This document shows positions 6,951 to 15,067 of a DNA stretch of 48,261 bases, in pieces. The DNA lies in NCBI GenBank assembly GCA_003150515.1, contig QALW01000050.1:1-48261 (forward strand), written 5' to 3'. Positions within the stretch are counted from its first letter, which is position 1. Every line of letters starts with the position of its first letter. The translations under genes were made by a program, and so were the position numbers. A model generated the notes under the pieces. That model worked only from the letters and a program-made list of their open reading frames with translations. It searched no databases and was not told the DNA's origin. Source of the stretch: Selenomonadales bacterium (GTDB lineage: Bacteria > Bacillota > Clostridia > Christensenellales > QALW01).

Positions 6951-9734
6951 ATGAATTCAGAATATACCAAGGGTTCAGAGTGGCGAAGATGGGAGTTGCA
7001 TATTCATACTCCTGGAACTCAAAAGAATGATAATTTTGATGGATCCTCTTTATCTGAAAAGTGGGAAAAATATTATAATGATATTAATGAATATATTGGT
7101 GATGGAAATGACCCGCTAAAATCGATAGCGGTTGTAGCTATCACAGACTATTTATCTATAGATAACTACAAAAAGGTGATTTTAGATAATAGATTACATT
7201 CAAGCGTAAAACTAATATTGCCAAATGTAGAAATGAGAATTCAGCCAATAGCAAATGATTCTCCCATTAATATACATTTCATCTTTAATCCGGATATTAT
7301 AGAATCTGTCGAAGATAGATTTTTTTCAAGGATTAAATTTATATATGGTACGACAAGTTTTTCAGCATCTCGAAGTGAATTGATTCGACTTGGAAAAACA
7401 ATTAGTTCTGAATTGGATGATGATTCTGCTTATAGAAAAGGTATAGAGCAATTTATTCCTTCATTTGACAAGATTCAAGAAATTTTTGCGAACGACAAAG
7501 AACTTAGAAAAAATACGATTATTTTAGTATCAAATAGCACGACTGATGGGGTAAGTGGTGCGATAAATCATTCTGATTATTTGGATGGTTTTCAAGGGGA
7601 CAGTCAGCTTAAGGCCTTTAGACAAGCAATATATAAATTCGTTGATGGAATTTTTTCGGCAACTCCCTCAGATATTGCTTACTTTTCGGGTGAAAAGGCG
7701 AGCTGCCCAGCCGACATAGTAATTAAAGAATGTGGTTCTTTGAAACCGTGTATTCACGGATGCGATGCTCATAATAACGGGAAAATATTTGAACCAGACC
7801 AACAAAAATATTGCTGGATAAAAGCAGACCCTACATTTAATGGGTTGAAGCAAATTCTTTATGAACCTAGAGAACGTGTAAGAATATCGCAAATAGTTCC
7901 AGACTATAAGGCGGAATACCATATAATCGAAAGCGTACAATTTGTTGGCGAAGATTTTCAAGTTGAACCCATAGTATTTAATGATAACTTAACGTGTATT
8001 ATCGGTGGTAAATCAACTGGTAAATCTATTTTACTTCATAACTTGGCTAATTCTATAGATTCAACTCAAGTTAGAGAAAAAGAAGACAAATCATCTTCTA
8101 CTACTAAAAACATCGAAAATGTTTCTGTAACTTGGAAAGACGGGAAAAAAGATGAGGCACGAAAGATTGTCTATATTCCTCAGACATATTTGAATAGGTT
8201 AAGTGATGCAAAAGAATCGACAACTGAGATTGACAAAATAATAGAAGAAATTGTTTGGCTTAACCCTGATGTTAAAGCCGAGCATAATTTGATGCTTAAA
8301 TCAATAAAAGAATATAAAGTTGCATTAAACATAAGTATTCTGGGTTTGATTGAGAATCGAAAAGAAATAGATAGCATTAGAAACGAAAAGCAAGAGATTG
8401 GTAAGCAAGAAAGTATCGAGGCTCAAATTGAGAAACTAACCTTACAAAAAGACACATTGTCAACTAGTCTCAATTTATCAAAAGATGAATTGGATTTATA
8501 TGATCGAACAATTTCAGAGATTACGACAATTAATGAATCCATTCTTTCTTTGAAAAAAGATCTGACTATTGTTCAAGAAATTGAGTCCGTAGTCGAAAAA
8601 ATAACATTTAACTATTCTTTTTTAGATCACATTCAGGAATTAATAAGTCATGCAACTGATGATGCAATTACTGCCGCAAATGATATTTGGCTTCAGAGTA
8701 AACTAAGTATAATTGATAATATTTCCAAAGAGTTAGCTGAAAAAGAAAGCCGAAGAGACCAACTTTTTGAGATTCAAAATGGCTTAAAATCAAAGATTCA
8801 AGAAAATAAAGTTATCTCGGAATTGTCAAATGGTATCCAAAAAGAGAGTGAAAAGTTAAATAAATTAACGGCGTTAGAGAAAAAAGAGGCGGTTTTAATT
8901 GAAAAAGAAAATACATATATTTTTGAACTTTGCCAATCAATAGAGAAATTCAAAAAAATTCACAATCAATATGCCCAAACGGTAAACGAAAAACCTGAGT
9001 TCAAAAGTAATGATTTAGAGTTTTCTGTAGAAGTTCCATTCAAAAAAGAAGCATATGTAGATAAAGTTTTGCAGCTTTTCGATAATCGTTCTGTAGTACT
9101 AAAAGAAACCATTGTAATAGATAACTTTACGGAAAATCAATATGCAGAACAACTATTAAAAGATTTTATCAGTAAAATTCTCGATGAGAAGCTACAGCCC
9201 AAAAAAGGCAATACCAAAGAAACTGCAATCCGTGAGCTTTGTGATGACTGGTTTGAAATAAAATATAGTGTACAAATGGATAACGATACTATTGATGTTA
9301 TGTCACCAGGTAAAAAAGCACTTGTGTTATTAAAATTGTTAATAGATTTAGCGGATAGTCAATGCCCTATTCTTATTGATCAACCGGAAGATGATTTGGA
9401 TAACCGTTCGATATTTAATGATTTGATTCCTTTCATTAAACGAAAGAAAAAGGATAGGCAGATTATCATCGTTACACACAATGCGAATGTTGTGCTTGGC
9501 TCAGATGCTGAAGAGGTAATCGTAGCTAATCAGCAAGGAAGCAATGTTCCGAACAAGCAATATAGATTTGAATATAGATCTGGTGCGATTGAAAACAATC
9601 AGCCATTATATAATGAGAATGGAGAATTAGAATTGGGAATACTAAACTCTCAGGGAATTCAACAACATATTTGTGACATTTTAGAGGGCGGAGAACGAGC
9701 TTTTGAATTAAGAAAAAACAAGTATCATATTTGA
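6951..9734 (+). CDS. PHP-domain phosphoesterase fused to SMC/RecF-like ATPase (TrlF-type)
   Basis: A 927-residue protein that starts 16 bp after the HNH gene behind GTGAGGAAA. The N-terminal PHP domain (about 1-300) shows metal-ligand motifs ELHIHT (15-20), AITDYL (63-68), PNVEM (91-95) and CIHGCDAHNNG (267-277). A Walker A loop IIGGKSTGKS follows (350-359), then a long charged, probably coiled-coil middle (about 430-740), and an ABC-type C-terminal lobe with MSPGKKALVLL, Walker B ILIDQPEDDLDN and H-loop VTHN. This order matches proteins annotated as TrlF-family AAA-like ATPases; the name is from memory. The family is found in defence-rich mobile loci. A nuclease role for the PHP domain is inference. 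Same strand and tight spacing imply co-expression with the restriction genes. Confidence 0.85.
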   Translation: MNSEYTKGSEWRRWELHIHTPGTQKNDNFDGSSLSEKWEKYYNDINEYIGDGNDPLKSIAVVAITDYLSIDNYKKVILDNRLHSSVKLILPNVEMRIQPIANDSPINIHFIFNPDIIESVEDRFFSRIKFIYGTTSFSASRSELIRLGKTISSELDDDSAYRKGIEQFIPSFDKIQEIFANDKELRKNTIILVSNSTTDGVSGAINHSDYLDGFQGDSQLKAFRQAIYKFVDGIFSATPSDIAYFSGEKASCPADIVIKECGSLKPCIHGCDAHNNGKIFEPDQQKYCWIKADPTFNGLKQILYEPRERVRISQIVPDYKAEYHIIESVQFVGEDFQVEPIVFNDNLTCIIGGKSTGKSILLHNLANSIDSTQVREKEDKSSSTTKNIENVSVTWKDGKKDEARKIVYIPQTYLNRLSDAKESTTEIDKIIEEIVWLNPDVKAEHNLMLKSIKEYKVALNISILGLIENRKEIDSIRNEKQEIGKQESIEAQIEKLTLQKDTLSTSLNLSKDELDLYDRTISEITTINESILSLKKDLTIVQEIESVVEKITFNYSFLDHIQELISHATDDAITAANDIWLQSKLSIIDNISKELAEKESRRDQLFEIQNGLKSKIQENKVISELSNGIQKESEKLNKLTALEKKEAVLIEKENTYIFELCQSIEKFKKIHNQYAQTVNEKPEFKSNDLEFSVEVPFKKEAYVDKVLQLFDNRSVVLKETIVIDNFTENQYAEQLLKDFISKILDEKLQPKKGNTKETAIRELCDDWFEIKYSVQMDNDTIDVMSPGKKALVLLKLLIDLADSQCPILIDQPEDDLDNRSIFNDLIPFIKRKKKDRQIIIVTHNANVVLGSDAEEVIVANQQGSNVPNKQYRFEYRSGAIENNQPLYNENGELELGILNSQGIQQHICDILEGGERAFELRKNKYHI

Positions 9735-10025
9735 TATTGTTTGTAATTTTTTTCGGCAACATTTTGCGAAATGCTTTTGGCAACGAAATGGCAACAAAAA
9801 ATCGGATAGCGTATGCTTTACCGATAATTCAAATAATATAAATACTCTCTGATAAATTTCATAAACAAATGCGTTTAAGATTGATTTACAGGGAGCGAGT
9901 GGGAATAACCGTTAAAACGGTATAAACCCGTATAAACATAGGTTTTTTCGCCCGTCGAGGCGCCTCTTGAGCTGGATTGATACTATTCGTAGCCATCTAA
10001 TATTCCCAAGAAAATATTTGCAAAA

Positions 10026-10083
10026 GGACAAGTAAAACCGTCCTGCTGAACAACGAATTCAGCAGGACGGTTTTTGCTTGTCC
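10026..10083. terminator. Long hairpin, probable bidirectional terminator
   Basis: The inner arms AAACCGTCCTGCTGAA and TTCAGCAGGACGGTTT pair perfectly around a short loop. The pairing continues outward after one bulge through GGACAAG/CTTGTCC. A-runs and T-runs flank the inner stem, so it could stop transcription from either side. It may also mark the element boundary. Confidence 0.7.
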
Positions 10084-10603
10084 TATTTATTTTTCAGCAA
10101 AAGAATGCTTGGTTCATATTTCCCCCAACCGTCATAAATACGAAGTCAGTTGAGTTTGCATTCAAATTATTCGTCCCCGATAATCTCTCCGGCGCGCAAT
10201 CCCTGCTGGCGAAAATCGTCCAGGCAACTCCCCTCCCTATACCGATTCTACATCAACCTAAATGGAAAGTTTAAGCGTCTGCAACGGGACTATGGCCGGG
10301 CGCATGAGAACAGCGCTCTCATATCTGACCGCTTTCATAAGATGAATATATAGAACAAATCCCCTAATCTGCTCTCCGCCCGACTATAAGCGGGTCAATC
10401 GGGTCTTTGGCTCCCCGGCTGCGGAGGGGGCGGAGGCCGTAAGAGAGCAGGAACGGATGGGAAAGGTAAAAACAGCCCCGGTTATCATCTGGCAGAGATG
10501 AACGATAAAACAAATGGACTAATACCCAAGTCTGTGTTATACTTTTTTATGAATATGAAACAAATTGGATATAGCTGCGTGAAAAAATCTTGCATTCTTT
10601 AAA

Positions 10604-10627
10604 TGCCGTTTTGATGCTTTTTTGATG
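10604..10627. promoter_or_regulatory. 11-bp-spaced TTTTGATG direct repeats, candidate response-regulator site
   Basis: ATGCCG is followed by TTTTGATG at 10609-10616 and again at 10620-10627, an exact 11-bp period, one helical turn. OmpR/PhoB-class regulators bind such direct repeats. A related ATGCC-TTTTGATGC block lies before the carboxypeptidase at 13423-13437. The repeats end about 30 bp before the regulator's start codon, which would suit autoregulation. Confidence 0.5.
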
Positions 10628-10656
10628 TATTCTATCTCCCAGAAGGAGGAGTTATT

Positions 10657-11316
10657 GTGACCAAGGTCTTAATCGTAGAGGACGAGCCCCCCATTTCCAA
10701 TCTGATCCGTCTCAGTCTGACGAAAAACGGATATGCATGCAAATGCGTGTTTGACGGCATGGAGGCGGCTGATTTTCTGGAAAAGGAGCGGACGGACCTA
10801 ATCCTTTTGGACGTTATGCTGCCCAAGCTGGACGGCTTTGAGCTGATGGAATACATTCGTCCCTTAAATATCCCGGTCATTTTTCTCACTGCCAAAAACG
10901 CGGTGGATGACCGGGTGAAAGGCCTGCGTATGGGAGCGGAAGACTACATCGTCAAACCCTTTGAGATTGCTGAACTGCTGGCTCGGGTAGAAGTGGTGCT
11001 GCGGCGCTATGGGAGATCGGAGGATCTCATCCAAATGGATGAGCTGCGCATAGACGTTCGGTCCATGCGGGTGGAACGGAATGGGATAGAGATCGCGCTC
11101 ACCCCCAAGGAATACGAGCTCCTGCTGCTGTTCACACGCAATCCCGGTATGGCGCTGTACAGGGAGACCATCTATGAGCGGGTGTGGGGCGGCGAGCTGG
11201 AGTTCGGCAGCAAGACAGTAGATCTCCATGTCCAGCGCCTGCGAAAAAAAGTAGGCTGGGAGAAAAAACTGGTGGCTGTCAGCAAAGTGGGCTACCGGCT
11301 GGAGGAAGGGCGATGA
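10657..11316 (+). CDS. OmpR-family response regulator (VanR-like)
   Basis: A 219-residue protein with a GTG start at 10657 behind AGAAGGAGGA. The receiver domain (1-120) has the acidic pair ED (8-9), phospho-acceptor Asp52 in LLDVMLP, Thr78 and Lys100 in VKPF. The C-terminal winged helix (about 127-219) contains LTPKEYELLLLFTRNPG and VDLHVQRLRKKVG, typical of OmpR/PhoB DNA-binding domains. The stop overlaps the kinase start as ATGA. VanR is named as the nearest type because of the kinase partner and the VanY-like carboxypeptidase 2 kb downstream; the sequence alone does not separate it from other OmpR regulators. Confidence 0.9.
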   Translation: MTKVLIVEDEPPISNLIRLSLTKNGYACKCVFDGMEAADFLEKERTDLILLDVMLPKLDGFELMEYIRPLNIPVIFLTAKNAVDDRVKGLRMGAEDYIVKPFEIAELLARVEVVLRRYGRSEDLIQMDELRIDVRSMRVERNGIEIALTPKEYELLLLFTRNPGMALYRETIYERVWGGELEFGSKTVDLHVQRLRKKVGWEKKLVAVSKVGYRLEEGR

Positions 11317-12716
11317 AATTCCGTCTTAAGATTACGCTCTCCATGCTCTGCCTTCTGGCTGTGCTATTCAGCGTGGGCGGCAGCGCCCTAATTTCTATTT
11401 CCTTTCAAAACGCCATGAATCAGGAGATGGCTGCGGCCCGAGACCGCCATCAAATGCTATTGAGCGTCCTGACAGCGGCGGGAAATTCAGGCGTCCAGCA
11501 GGATGCCCATACCGTTTCACGTGTGCTGAGAAGGTTTTCCGCCTCTGGCGCTCCGGCGTGGTCAGCCGTCCGCCTCTCCTCTGATACAGACGCGCTGTAC
11601 CAAGACGGCGACGCGTCCTCTGAACTCAACCAATTTACAGAACAGATTGATACTCAGCATAGCCTGATCTCCTATTTTACGGATGCAGAAGGAACACCAT
11701 ATCTGCAGTTCTCCGGTGCCTTTACCAGCGATGGAGACATTTTATACCTGGACACAGCCTACGATCTTTCCAATGTGTATGAATCCCGGGATCGGCAGCA
11801 GAGCACCTATCAGACAATCCTGCTGGGAATGCTGGCCGTCTGCGCTCTGGCGTCTTACAGCATATCATGGATGCTCACCCGCCCTCTTAACCGCCTCTCC
11901 CGCGCGTCCCGGCAGATCGCATCAGGAAATCTGTCATATCGCTCCAGGCTCCGTACCAGGGACGAGATCGGCGCGCTCTCCGCTGACTTTGACAGTATGG
12001 CCAAACAGATTGAAAAAAATGTCTCTGATTTGAACGCCGCGATGGAGCGGCAGGAACAGTTTATGTCCAGCTTTGCCCATGAGCTGAAAACGCCCATGAC
12101 CTCCATCATCGGCTATGCGGATCTGCTGCGGGCCGGAAATTTGACCAAAGCGGAACAGGTCGAAGCCGCCGGCTATATCTTTTCTGAGGGCAAACGCCTG
12201 GAAAGCCTGTCGTTGAAACTCCTCGACATCTTCGTTTCGGGGCGTCGGGAGCTGGATCCTTCCCCTGTCTCTCCTTTACATGCAGCACAGGAGCTGGCAG
12301 ACCGCCTGCGTCCCATTTATAGATGGGCGGGAGTGGACATCCGATGCGGCGGTGAGGACGGAATCTGTCTGCTGAATGTGGATTTGCTGCGCTCACTGCT
12401 GGTCAATCTGGCCGAAAATGCCCGCAAAGCCATGCCTAAGGGCGGCATCATTGAAATCTATGTGACACTGCTGCCAGATGGATGTAAAATCTGCGTTACG
12501 GACAACGGCTCCGGAATCCCAGAGGAGGCCCTAGCCCATCTGACCGAGGCCTTTTACCGTGTGGACAAGGCCCGCTCCCGAGCCCAGGGCGGCGCCGGAC
12601 TGGGGCTGACTCTCTGCGCGAAGATCGTAGAGCTGCATGGCGGAACGCTGCGCTTTGCCAGCAAACTGGGCGTCGGCACCCGTGTCACCGCCGAATTGAG
12701 AGGAGGACGGCCATGA
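11313..12716 (+). CDS. Membrane sensor histidine kinase (VanS-like)
   Basis: A 467-residue protein. The ATG at 11313 overlaps the regulator stop and follows GGAGGAAGGG; the longer open frame upstream is regulator sequence in another frame. The order is: transmembrane helix about 8-30, extracytoplasmic domain 31-165, second helix about 167-188, HAMP (about 189-242), HisKA with His256 in FAHELKTPMTS, and HATPase with N-box NLAENARKA (365-373), DNGSGIP (397-403) and GGAGLGLTL (426-434). All catalytic elements look intact. It should phosphorylate the adjacent regulator in response to an envelope signal, perhaps cell-wall stress given the downstream carboxypeptidase. Confidence 0.92.
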   Translation: MKFRLKITLSMLCLLAVLFSVGGSALISISFQNAMNQEMAAARDRHQMLLSVLTAAGNSGVQQDAHTVSRVLRRFSASGAPAWSAVRLSSDTDALYQDGDASSELNQFTEQIDTQHSLISYFTDAEGTPYLQFSGAFTSDGDILYLDTAYDLSNVYESRDRQQSTYQTILLGMLAVCALASYSISWMLTRPLNRLSRASRQIASGNLSYRSRLRTRDEIGALSADFDSMAKQIEKNVSDLNAAMERQEQFMSSFAHELKTPMTSIIGYADLLRAGNLTKAEQVEAAGYIFSEGKRLESLSLKLLDIFVSGRRELDPSPVSPLHAAQELADRLRPIYRWAGVDIRCGGEDGICLLNVDLLRSLLVNLAENARKAMPKGGIIEIYVTLLPDGCKICVTDNGSGIPEEALAHLTEAFYRVDKARSRAQGGAGLGLTLCAKIVELHGGTLRFASKLGVGTRVTAELRGGRP

Positions 12717-13402
12717 AACGCGCTATCCGTTATATTGTTCCTTTTCTGGGGACCGCTCTGGCCGTGCTTCTAAGTTTTGTCCTGCCAAAAATAGTTTTGT
12801 CGGCGCAGGATGAGCGTCTGGAGTTTCAGGTCAAGCAGGTCGAAACGGCTGTTCCGCCTCTGGAAATCAGTTTTTTTGATCGTTTGCAATTCTTTACCTC
12901 TGATTATACCACATTCCTGTTAGAAACGGACCGGACAGAGGATATCGACGCGGCATATCAGTCTGTTCTGGAGATACTGAGTTTTTTTGCTAAAAACGGC
13001 TTTGAACAGTTGAATAACGGTCCCTATTATACAAGATACAGCACCCGCTTTCTAGCGCTCTCCCAGGACGGCCTTCAAACCGCCCTGGTATGGGATTTCA
13101 GCCTGGTTGACAAATTGGGCAACACCATCAGCATACAGTTGGACAACGAGAGTGAAAAGCTCATTTCTCTCTATTTCACACAGATGGACCCATCCCTCAC
13201 CATCCATCAACTGGATACTGAAGCCATAGCCCAGCGTTGGGCAGATGCCTGTGTGGAACATTACGGATTACAGACTGTGAATGTGCAGACCATAGAGTCC
13301 GACCATCCAGAGTACCGTTTGACATTTACTGATATAGACGGCGGCACGATAACTGCACACCTTTATTTGGAACCATACTTATGCTCATTTTATTTGGGAT
13401 GA
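12713..13402 (+). CDS. Membrane-anchored protein of unknown function, third gene of the two-component operon
   Basis: A 229-residue protein. Its ATG overlaps the kinase stop (ATGA) and has GGAGGACGG upstream, so it is translationally coupled. Residues about 5-30 form one hydrophobic signal/anchor segment, and the rest (31-229) is predicted to be outside the cytoplasm. No catalytic motif or family is recognised. Coupling to the kinase suggests an accessory role in signal sensing or in the envelope response. That is inference from position only. Confidence 0.8.
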   Translation: MKRAIRYIVPFLGTALAVLLSFVLPKIVLSAQDERLEFQVKQVETAVPPLEISFFDRLQFFTSDYTTFLLETDRTEDIDAAYQSVLEILSFFAKNGFEQLNNGPYYTRYSTRFLALSQDGLQTALVWDFSLVDKLGNTISIQLDNESEKLISLYFTQMDPSLTIHQLDTEAIAQRWADACVEHYGLQTVNVQTIESDHPEYRLTFTDIDGGTITAHLYLEPYLCSFYLG

Positions 13403-13422
13403 GCCTTAATGAATTTTCAAAT

Positions 13423-13437
13423 GATGCCATTTTGATG
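13423..13437. promoter_or_regulatory. GATGCC/TTTTGATGC direct repeat upstream of the carboxypeptidase
   Basis: GATGCC at 13423-13428 and TTTTGATGCC at 13430-13439 place two GATG cores 11 bp apart. This resembles the block before the regulator gene at 10604-10627. It lies about 75 bp before the carboxypeptidase start and suggests control by the same response regulator. Confidence 0.45.
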
Positions 13438-13511
13438 CCGTTTATTAGCTGTTTATAGGAAACGCCCTGCTATCATTTTCTTGAAAGAACTTGATAGGAG
13501 GCTTTCCTTTT

Positions 13512-14471
13512 ATGAAGACCATTGATTATAATCTGATCCAGCGTGAACGTTATGCCTCGCAGACTGGATACAGATCGGATGATTATGATGCAGAGCGGCG
13601 GACAGGCTCCGCGCGGCATACCAGCGTAAAAGCAGAGCAAAACCCGCATACTTTCCGCCGGAAGCGAAATAAACGATATCTCCAGCCAAGGAGGAGACGG
13701 CAGCTGCTGCGGCTGACGATGCTCTGCCTGATTGCCGTAATAATTTGCGGATGCATGACTGCTTGGGGAAATGAGCCTTTGTCAGAAGTCATTGAAACGC
13801 ATCAGACTCCTATTCAAGAGACAGAGGTTCCGACTCAGACGCAAAATCAGGAGCAGAATTCAGAAGAGACGGAGGTCCCGCCGCAGACGCAAGAGCAGGA
13901 GCAGAACTTAAATTGGAACCTTATTCTGATTAATCCTTGGAACAAGCTTCCCAGCGACTACTCGATCGCCACGGTACAGTTGAAAAATGGATTGTATGTG
14001 GACAAGCGCTGTTATCCCGATCTTCAGGACATGATGGACGCATGCCGGGCGGATGGATTGTCGCCTGTGATTTGCTCTGCCTACCGAAGCTGGGAAAAGC
14101 AAAATGAGCTTTTCAGCAACCGAGTCAGCAGCTTTATCAGCCAGGGGTATTCCAGAACCGAAGCAGAGAAAGAAGCGGGAAAAGTCGTGGCTGTTCCCGG
14201 AACCAGCGAGCACCAGACCGGTCTTGCCCTGGATATTGTAGACATCAATAATCAGCATTTGGACGAATCCCAGGAGCAGACTCCTGTTCAGCAGTGGCTG
14301 ATGGAAAACAGTTGGAAGTACGGCTTTATACTGCGCTACCCCAATGATAAGAGCGATATCACTGGAATCATCTATGAACCTTGGCACTATCGCTATGTAG
14401 GCAAGAAAGCCGCAAAAGAAATATATGAGCAAGGAATTTGCCTGGAAGAATATCTGGAGCAAACGAAATAA
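13512..14471 (+). CDS. Membrane-anchored D-alanyl-D-alanine carboxypeptidase, M15B/VanY-like
   Basis: A 319-residue protein. The ATG at 13512 is chosen because AGGAGG ends 10 bases upstream; the longer TTG-initiated frame would overlap that site. A basic cytoplasmic head (1-65) with many Arg precedes one hydrophobic helix (about 66-83). An 80-120 linker contains two imperfect copies of an ETEVP-QTQ-QEQN repeat. The catalytic domain carries SAYRSW (190-195), SEHQTGLALD with zinc ligands His234 and Asp241, and EPWHY with Glu289 and His292. VanY enzymes remove the terminal D-Ala from peptidoglycan pentapeptides. No VanH/VanG/VanT genes are adjacent, so a cell-wall remodelling role is as likely as resistance. 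Confidence 0.9.
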   Translation: MKTIDYNLIQRERYASQTGYRSDDYDAERRTGSARHTSVKAEQNPHTFRRKRNKRYLQPRRRRQLLRLTMLCLIAVIICGCMTAWGNEPLSEVIETHQTPIQETEVPTQTQNQEQNSEETEVPPQTQEQEQNLNWNLILINPWNKLPSDYSIATVQLKNGLYVDKRCYPDLQDMMDACRADGLSPVICSAYRSWEKQNELFSNRVSSFISQGYSRTEAEKEAGKVVAVPGTSEHQTGLALDIVDINNQHLDESQEQTPVQQWLMENSWKYGFILRYPNDKSDITGIIYEPWHYRYVGKKAAKEIYEQGICLEEYLEQTK

Positions 14472-14543
14472 CCTGCATTTAGACTTTGAGATACCAAATA
14501 TAGCATGTTTCGTGCCAGAGCGGTTTTGCTCTGCGATAATCCC

Positions 14544-14574
14544 GGCGGGCAAGCGCTAAAGGCGCTTGCCCGCC
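14544..14574. terminator. GC-rich 13-bp hairpin after the carboxypeptidase
   Basis: GGCGGGCAAGCGC and GCGCTTGCCCGCC pair perfectly around a 5-base loop. A smaller CAGAGC/GCTCTG hairpin lies just upstream (14517-14533). There is no clear T-run, so it may be a rho-independent terminator of weak type or an mRNA-stabilising 3' structure. Confidence 0.5.
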
Positions 14575-15067
14575 TCAGCTAATTATAACTATGCCATAAG
14601 CCCTGCAATCTTACGGTTTCTGTAATACTATTTTGAAACCAGGAAAATGGGCTGTCCCAAATAAAAGGCAGAATATTAATTATTCGCAAAAGTTATTGCT
14701 GCAGAATCATATTAAATACACTCCTATTATATTAGAGTTTGCCGAATTAGAATAACGGTCACAATTCCGCAGAGAGTCTATTGACATTTGAAAAAAAGTA
14801 TGATATTATAAAATAAACATGAATATGTTACATACAATATATTCTAATGGCAGTTTAACAAAAAAGACAAAATGACGTGACCGCAATGGAACGTCAAATA
14901 TATATTTAAGACTTATTTTTATAACGGCAGACATAGCGTCCCAGGTTTATTCTGTTCATTTTCTATAAGATTTATAAGCGATTCCGAGCCGCGGTATATA
15001 TAATTGCGCCTTGTAAAGATGTATAAATACTAAAGCATATCTTTAAAATTAGAAAGGGATATTTGCT
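14575..15067 (+). promoter_or_regulatory. Long leader region of the RiPP cluster with sigma-A promoter at 14781-14809
   Basis: Nearly 500 bp without a recognisable gene. TTGACA at 14781-14786 and TATTAT at 14804-14809 are separated by exactly 17 bp, a strong sigma-A promoter. The transcript would have a leader of roughly 250 nt before the radical SAM start. That leader contains only a 16-codon open frame (from 14826) and no riboswitch I recognise, so the length itself is notable. Confidence 0.65.

Larger units (their letters stand above)
9735..10656. other. Gene-poor junction between mobile element and two-component island
   Basis: About 920 bp without a convincing gene. Just after the ATPase stop is an AT-rich stretch with repeated GGCAAC words (9755-9795). 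At 9908-9921 there is a small ACCGTT/AACGGT hairpin followed by two tandem GTATAAAC words. A large hairpin lies at 10026-10083. From about 10150 the base composition becomes GC-richer and short open frames look like decayed coding sequence without recognisable family. The change in composition makes this the likely right edge of the mobile element, but no flanking direct repeat was found by eye. Confidence 0.55.

Noticed and set aside
10074..10353. Two overlapping small plus-strand open frames in the gene-poor junction
   Set aside because: Different frames cover the same bases, neither has a ribosome binding site, and no family is recognisable; treated as possible decayed sequence.
10657..14471. 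Glycopeptide-resistance (van) operon
   Set aside because: Only regulators and a VanY-like enzyme are present; no alternative ligase, VanH, VanX or VanT lies nearby, and the ddl at 34.6 kb is in a housekeeping context.
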